10,546 nucleotides of DNA, taken from positions 1 to 10,546 of the forward strand of contig RBKG01000107.1 of NCBI GenBank assembly GCA_003640335.1. Reading direction: 5' to 3'. The stretch's first letter is position 1. Each line of letters starts with the position of its first letter. A model generated the notes under the pieces. The model made no database searches. It was not told the DNA's origin and saw only the letters and a program-made list of their open reading frames with translations. The stretch comes from Porphyromonas sp. (GTDB taxonomy: Bacteria; Bacteroidota; Bacteroidia; Bacteroidales; Porphyromonadaceae). Positions 7,664 to 10,546 of this stretch are shown piece by piece. The translations under genes were made by a program, and so were the position numbers.

Positions 7664-9349
7664 ATGAGAAATATTTTAGCTTGTGCTATTGCTACTCTTA
7701 GCATAGCCGCATCGCCCTCAGTCTTTGCTCAGGGTAAGAAGGTGCAGAAGCCTAATCAATCATCTCAAAAAGCTCAGTACTTTAGTCGCCCTCGCCTAGT
7801 CGTGGGTATGGTCGTAGACCAAATGAGCTGGGAGTATTTGTATCGTTTTAATAGCCGATTTGGTCAATCGGGTTTCCGTCGTCTGCTTGATGAGGGCTTC
7901 AACTGCGACAATGCTCGCATTAACTATTTGCCTTCGGTTACAGCCATTGGTCACTCTACTGTTTATACGGGTAGCGTGCCTAGCTTGCATGGTATTGCCG
8001 GCAATAACTTTTACGATAATGGTAAGCCCATGTACTGCACCGAGGATAAGAGCGTGCAGACAGTAGGAGCTGAGAATGGCAAGGACGGACAAATGTCTCC
8101 ACGCAATCTGCGTGCAACGACTATTACAGACGAACTGCGCATCGCAACTAATTTCACTAGCCGTGTCGTGGGGGTAGCCCTCAAGGATAGAGGTGCTATT
8201 CTGCCTGCTGGTCATGCGGCTAATGCTGCTTATTGGTTCGATGATAAGAGCGGTAATTTCATATCAAGTACTTACTACATGGATAAGCTCCCTCAGTGGG
8301 TGAACGACTTCAATAGTAAGCGTTTGCCTGAGCAATATCTCGCTGGGGGCTGGCAACCACTATACCCACTCAATACTTATACAGAGAGTGTGGCTGACCA
8401 AAATAAGTACGAACTACCTTGGGGCGATGTGCCTGCTACGCTTCCTTTAGATACGAAGGCTCTTAGCCAAAAGCATGGTGTAGGCGTTATTCGCTCTACG
8501 CCTATGGGGAACGAACTAACGCTTGATATGGCTAAGGCAGCTATTGAGGGCGAAAGCTTGGGTATGCGTAAGGACTCTACCGACTTCCTTGCGATAAGCC
8601 TCTCGTCTACAGACTATGTAGGACACAGATACGGCACTTTCTCTGTCGAACTAGAAGATACGTATCTTCGTCTTGACCGTCAGTTAGCCTCATTCTTCTC
8701 TTACCTTGATAGTAAGTATGGCAAAGATGGTTATGTCTTCTTTATCACAGCTGACCATGCTGCTGGTCATAACATTCAGTTCCTTGCTGACAAGCATCTA
8801 CCAGGAGATAAGTGGCGTGTCGATGAAACGAAGAAGTTGGTAGACTCTGTTTCTCGTTCTATCTCGGGGCAGAATGTGACGCTGCTTAAGGATGTGATGA
8901 ACTATCAGATTTTCTTCAACGAACAGCGCATAGACTCTCTTGGCCTTGACCGTGATAAGCTCTACAATGCAGTAGTATCGGCTGTATCTAAGCAAGAAGG
9001 CGTTGCGTATGCTGTGCGTGGTGATAAGGTTAATCCTACTACATTGCCTACAGAAATCGCTATGCGCATCACTAATGGCTATAATCGTACGCGCTCAGGT
9101 GCTATCTTCGTTGTAACTCTTCCGGGTTATATGTCTGCTGGCAGTAAGCCTGTTTTAGGTACAAACCACGCTGTTTGGTCTCCTTACGACACGCATATTC
9201 CTTTGATATTTATGGGTCATAATGTGCCTAAGGGACACCTATACAGAGAGGTTTATATGACAGACATTGCGGCTACTCTTGCATTCCTGCTTAAGACCCA
9301 GCTCCCAAGTGCATGTATAGGTAAGCCTATTACAGAGATGCTTAAGTAG
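7664..9349 (+). CDS. Secreted PafA-like alkaline phosphatase
   Basis: Predicted to be a periplasmic metal-dependent phosphomonoesterase releasing inorganic phosphate from organic phosphates. The 561-residue product has a signal peptide (MRNILACAIA start, likely cut after VFA at about residue 22) and an alkaline phosphatase superfamily core. Against the well-studied PafA I can place Asp52 (VVDQM), nucleophile Thr93 (SVTAIGHS, the same 41-residue spacing), Asn114, the Lys174-x-Arg176 pair (LKDRG), Asp317/His321 (STDYVGHRYG), Asp364/His365 (TADHA) and His502 (GTNHAVW). The Asn and Lys-x-Arg residues mark monoesterases of this group rather than nucleotide pyrophosphatase/phosphodiesterases, though a phosphodiesterase role is not formally excluded. 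I see no type IX secretion tail. The ATG at 7664 follows prmA by 20 bases; that gap holds only a weak A/T hairpin (7647-7661). No pho-type regulatory site was recognised. Confidence 0.9.
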   Translation: MRNILACAIATLSIAASPSVFAQGKKVQKPNQSSQKAQYFSRPRLVVGMVVDQMSWEYLYRFNSRFGQSGFRRLLDEGFNCDNARINYLPSVTAIGHSTVYTGSVPSLHGIAGNNFYDNGKPMYCTEDKSVQTVGAENGKDGQMSPRNLRATTITDELRIATNFTSRVVGVALKDRGAILPAGHAANAAYWFDDKSGNFISSTYYMDKLPQWVNDFNSKRLPEQYLAGGWQPLYPLNTYTESVADQNKYELPWGDVPATLPLDTKALSQKHGVGVIRSTPMGNELTLDMAKAAIEGESLGMRKDSTDFLAISLSSTDYVGHRYGTFSVELEDTYLRLDRQLASFFSYLDSKYGKDGYVFFITADHAAGHNIQFLADKHLPGDKWRVDETKKLVDSVSRSISGQNVTLLKDVMNYQIFFNEQRIDSLGLDRDKLYNAVVSAVSKQEGVAYAVRGDKVNPTTLPTEIAMRITNGYNRTRSGAIFVVTLPGYMSAGSKPVLGTNHAVWSPYDTHIPLIFMGHNVPKGHLYREVYMTDIAATLAFLLKTQLPSACIGKPITEMLK

Positions 9350-9387
9350 AAACTATTCATTTAGGCCCCATTCGGTGGTCTCAAGTA

Positions 9388-9996
9388 ATGTCTACTAAGC
9401 GTATTCTTATTATAGATAATCAAGACTCCTTTGTTTATAATCTCGTTCAGCTTGTGCGAGAGGCAAAGGAGTTTTGCTTTTATGATGTCGTGCGGGCGGA
9501 TGCTTTAGAGTCTTGTCCGACGAAGCGATATGATGCGCTTCTAATATCTCCGGGTCCCGGACTTCCCGACGACGAACCTCTTATGATGAAAGCACTTGAT
9601 GAGTTTAAGCGAGAGGGGAAACCTATTTTAGGAATTTGCTTGGGCTGTCAGGCTATAGCTGTAAGTGAGGGTTATGCCTTAAAGCAGATAGCACAACCTC
9701 TGCATGGTCATATGAGTAGATTGATTTATGATGTCGATGATTTGCTCTTTGAGGGCATTCCTTCGGGGAGTGCTATTGCGCGTTATCATAGTTGGGTTGT
9801 AGATATGAACTCTTGCACGTCTACTCAAGCTAACCTTGTCGAACTTGCCTATTCGCTTGATGACGATGGTCGTCAGACGATGGCTCTTCGACATAAAACG
9901 CTCCCTATATGGGGCTTGCAGTTTCACCCCGAGAGTATGATTTCTGAATACGGTGCTCGTTACATCTCTAATTGGTTATCGGTAGTGCTTTCATAA
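9388..9996 (+). CDS. pabA: Class-I glutamine amidotransferase, PabA/TrpG type (aminodeoxychorismate or anthranilate synthase component II)
   Basis: It hydrolyses glutamine and passes ammonia to a chorismate-binding partner, giving 4-amino-4-deoxychorismate (folate) or anthranilate (tryptophan). The 202-residue product shows ILIIDNQDSFVYNLVQ (6-21), LLISPGPGLPDD (51-62), GICLGCQAI with nucleophile Cys84, RYHSWVV (132-138) and LQFHPESMISEYG with His180 and Glu182, so the triad is complete. Two positions differ from the textbook motifs. The residue after CLG is Cys87 where His is common, and the HGKxS loop reads HGHMS (106-110). No pabB, trpE or other trp gene lies in the window, so the choice of PabA over TrpG is provisional; many bacteria use one subunit for both. 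The ATG at 9388 follows the phosphatase by 38 bases. It is the last gene before a strong intrinsic terminator. Confidence 0.85.
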   Translation: MSTKRILIIDNQDSFVYNLVQLVREAKEFCFYDVVRADALESCPTKRYDALLISPGPGLPDDEPLMMKALDEFKREGKPILGICLGCQAIAVSEGYALKQIAQPLHGHMSRLIYDVDDLLFEGIPSGSAIARYHSWVVDMNSCTSTQANLVELAYSLDDDGRQTMALRHKTLPIWGLQFHPESMISEYGARYISNWLSVVLS

Positions 9997-10029
9997 GGCA
10001 GTATTTATATTGCTAAATCTGAAAACTAA

Positions 10030-10067
10030 GGGCTGTGTCAAAATTCGTTTTGGCGCAGTTCTTTTTT
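10030..10067 (+). terminator. Rho-independent terminator after the amidotransferase gene
   Basis: Positions 10030-10043 pair with 10048-10061 around a TTCG tetraloop, giving a 14-pair stem that includes four G-U wobbles, and TTTTTT follows at 10062-10067. It lies 33 bases past the amidotransferase stop and should end the operon. Read from the - strand the wobbles become A-C mismatches and no T-run follows, so it is a one-direction terminator. Confidence 0.88.
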
Positions 10068-10077
10068 ATTGCCCTTG

Positions 10078-10099
10078 GGATAGGGAAGTTAGGATAGGG
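10078..10099. repeat. Short direct repeat GGATAGGG (two copies)
   Basis: GGATAGGG occurs at 10078-10085 and 10092-10099. The pair is flanked by GCCCT (10071-10075) and AGGGC (10096-10100), which could form a small stem. It lies between the terminator and the palindrome cluster. No function can be assigned. Confidence 0.4.
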
Positions 10100-10107
10100 C
10101 AGGCGCA

Positions 10108-10154
10108 TCAAAATTTAGGAAACCGTGCAATGGTCTCATTTAGGCTAATTTTGA
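10108..10154. repeat. Inverted repeat TCAAAATT / AATTTTGA
   Basis: TCAAAATT (10108-10115) is the exact reverse complement of AATTTTGA (10147-10154). ATTTAGG is also repeated directly inside it (10113-10119 and 10138-10144). It leads straight into the first GC-rich hairpin and may be the left edge of the palindromic element. Confidence 0.45.
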
Positions 10155-10174
10155 GTGCCGTAGGCACGACACTC
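10153..10174. repeat. Hairpin 1 of the palindrome cluster
   Basis: GTGCC (10155-10159) pairs with GGCAC (10163-10167) around a GTA loop. A competing outer pair is GAGTG (10153-10157) with CACTC (10170-10174). The GTA loop is the same as in hairpin 3. Confidence 0.65.
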
Positions 10175-10180
10175 TTCAAA

Positions 10181-10223
10181 GCCCAGGGTGGAATGAGGGC
10201 AAAGCCCGAAATGAAACCCTGGG
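10181..10223. repeat. Hairpin 2: nested CCCAGGGT / ACCCTGGG stem
   Basis: The outer stem is CCCAGGGT (10182-10189) with ACCCTGGG (10216-10223). The inner stem is GGGC (10197-10200), loop AAA, GCCC (10204-10207). Both arms can pair instead with the arms of the hairpin at 10342-10361, so alternative folds are possible. Confidence 0.75.
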
Positions 10224-10236
10224 TACACGCGGATAA

Positions 10237-10305
10237 AAGTGGAATGAGCTCCGTAGGAGCGGCACTTCCAACGCACGCATTTGACTTTGTCTATAGAAGT
10301 GCCGC
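10237..10305. repeat. Hairpin 3 and long-range GCGGCACTTC / GAAGTGCCGC stem
   Basis: GCTCC (10248-10252) pairs with GGAGC (10256-10260) around GTA, inside AAGTG (10237-10241) and CACTT (10263-10267). GCGGCACTTC (10259-10268) is also the exact reverse complement of GAAGTGCCGC (10296-10305), with 27 bases between. The local and long-range stems exclude each other. Confidence 0.75.
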
Positions 10306-10316
10306 CCCTTTGGGGC
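10304..10316. repeat. Hairpin 4: GCCCC-TTT-GGGGC
   Basis: A perfect 5-bp stem with a three-base loop, starting inside the right arm of the long-range stem. No T-run follows on either strand, so it is unlikely to be an ordinary terminator. Confidence 0.7.
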
Positions 10317-10341
10317 TCAATAAATGTATTGACTATTATTA

Positions 10342-10361
10342 CCCAGGGCTTGCGCCCTGGG
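10342..10361. repeat. Hairpin 5: CCCAGGGC-TTGC-GCCCTGGG
   Basis: A perfect 8-bp GC-rich stem with a four-base loop. Its arms also complement those of hairpin 2, placing it as the mirror partner of that unit. Confidence 0.8.
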
Positions 10362-10365
10362 CTAT

Positions 10366-10396
10366 GCAGGAGTATCGCCCTAAAGGGCTCTTCTGC
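10366..10396. repeat. Hairpin 6: GCAGGAG / CTTCTGC with inner GCCC-TAAA-GGGC
   Basis: The outer 7-pair stem (10366-10372 with 10390-10396) contains one G-U wobble. The inner stem pairs GCCC (10377-10380) with GGGC (10385-10388). It is the right-hand end of the GC-rich palindromes, after which base composition changes sharply. Confidence 0.7.
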
Positions 10397-10414
10397 GACA
10401 CGTTCAAAATCAAT

Positions 10415-10522
10415 GTCAGTACGTCGTACTTGTTTTAGTAAGTACTATGTAATCGCTGTTGTAAGTACGTGTACTTATTTCAGTGAGTACGCACACTTAA
10501 ATTTGTAAGTACGTAGTACTTT
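10415..10522. repeat. Imperfect ~45-bp tandem repeat built from AGTAC/GTACT palindromes
   Basis: Three units start at about 10415, 10461 and 10505, spaced 46 and 44 bases. Each begins GT(c/a)AGTACGT and contains a palindrome: AGTACG-T-CGTACT (10418-10430), TAAGTAC-GT-GTACTTA (10462-10477) and AAGTAC-GTA-GTACTT (10507-10521). In the first two units a second AGTxAGTAC block follows about 20 bases later (10437-10445 and 10482-10490). The third unit diverges after its palindrome. Arms are conserved while centres vary. The array may belong to the next locus, which is outside the window. I see no coding potential here. Confidence 0.7.
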
Positions 10523-10526
10523 CTGG

Positions 10527-10544
10527 AGACTTCAGCCGTAGTCT
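10527..10544. repeat. Inverted repeat AGACT / AGTCT at the window end
   Basis: AGACT (10527-10531) complements AGTCT (10540-10544) with an 8-base loop. It directly follows the AGTAC repeats and is cut off by the window end, so its role cannot be judged. Confidence 0.35.
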
Positions 10545-10546
10545 GT

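Larger units (their letters stand above)
10144..10396. repeat. REP/BIME-like cluster of nested palindromes
   Basis: About 250 bases hold at least six GC-rich hairpins in a row. The two halves mirror each other around about 10282. GCCCAGGG (10181) complements CCCTGGGC (10355). CCCTGGGTA (10217) complements TACCCAGGG (10340). GCGGCACTTC (10259) complements GAAGTGCCGC (10296). TGGAATGAG is repeated directly at 10189-10197 and 10240-10248, each time just before a small hairpin. This is the architecture of bacterial interspersed palindromic elements: two units in opposite orientation. An open frame runs through it (10010-10438), but its translation is low-complexity and looks spurious. No transposase is present in the window, so any RAYT or IS200-type link is inference. 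Confidence 0.75.

Noticed and set aside
7796..8215. 139-residue open frame on the - strand
   Set aside because: It lies wholly inside the phosphatase gene, whose active-site residues are all encoded on the + strand there. No recognisable protein features.
9364..9380. Possible hairpin (GGCC / GGTC) between the phosphatase and the amidotransferase gene
   Set aside because: Only four outer pairs with one wobble, then mismatches, and no T-run; too weak to call a terminator or attenuator.
10010..10438. 142-residue open frame on the + strand after the terminator
   Set aside because: It runs through the terminator and all the palindromes, uses a TTG-like start, and its translation is composed of repeat-derived segments with no domain. 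The overlapping frame at 10281-10508 is spurious for the same reason.
10415..10522. Possible CRISPR array
   Set aside because: The units are degenerate, internally palindromic and without unique spacers between identical repeats; no cas genes are present.

Overview
The window looks like chromosomal DNA of a Bacteroidota bacterium, most likely a Porphyromonas-like member of the Bacteroidales. Three things suggest this. There are no Shine-Dalgarno sequences ahead of the starts. A TAnnTTTG-type -7 promoter box lies before the first gene. The gene set is typical of the group: a Bacteroidales-style HflX, a GH29 fucosidase with C-terminal beta-sandwich domains, and a PafA-type phosphatase. The genus is an inference from family resemblance, not a database match.

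Layout. All eight real genes lie on the + strand. In order they are hflX (ribosome-associated GTPase, 65-1303), hemH (ferrochelatase, 1315-2391), a secreted GH29 alpha-L-fucosidase (2388-4451), hemL (glutamate-1-semialdehyde aminomutase, 4469-5761), a membrane acyltransferase-3 family protein (5789-6772), prmA (ribosomal protein L11 methyltransferase, 6777-7643), a secreted PafA-like alkaline phosphatase (7664-9349) and a class-I glutamine amidotransferase of the PabA/TrpG type (9388-9996). Gaps run from a 4-base overlap to 38 bases. The only clear promoter-like box is at 50-57 and the only clear intrinsic terminator is at 10030-10067. The simplest reading is one long operon, although internal promoters cannot be excluded.

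The genes fall into loose themes, not one pathway. HflX and PrmA act on the ribosome. HemL and HemH carry out an early and the final step of tetrapyrrole/heme synthesis. The fucosidase and phosphatase are exported and probably scavenge sugar and phosphate from host or dietary material. The acyltransferase probably modifies a surface glycan. The amidotransferase would feed ammonia to a chorismate-using synthase (folate or tryptophan) that is not encoded here.

The last 550 bases hold no credible gene. After the terminator comes a dense cluster of hairpins (about 10144-10396) with mirror-symmetric arms, like a REP/BIME element. An imperfect tandem repeat of about 45 bases follows (10415-10522), built from palindromes around AGTAC/GTACT. 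These repeats are the least explained part of the window. I saw no RNA genes, CRISPR array, transposase or prophage genes.
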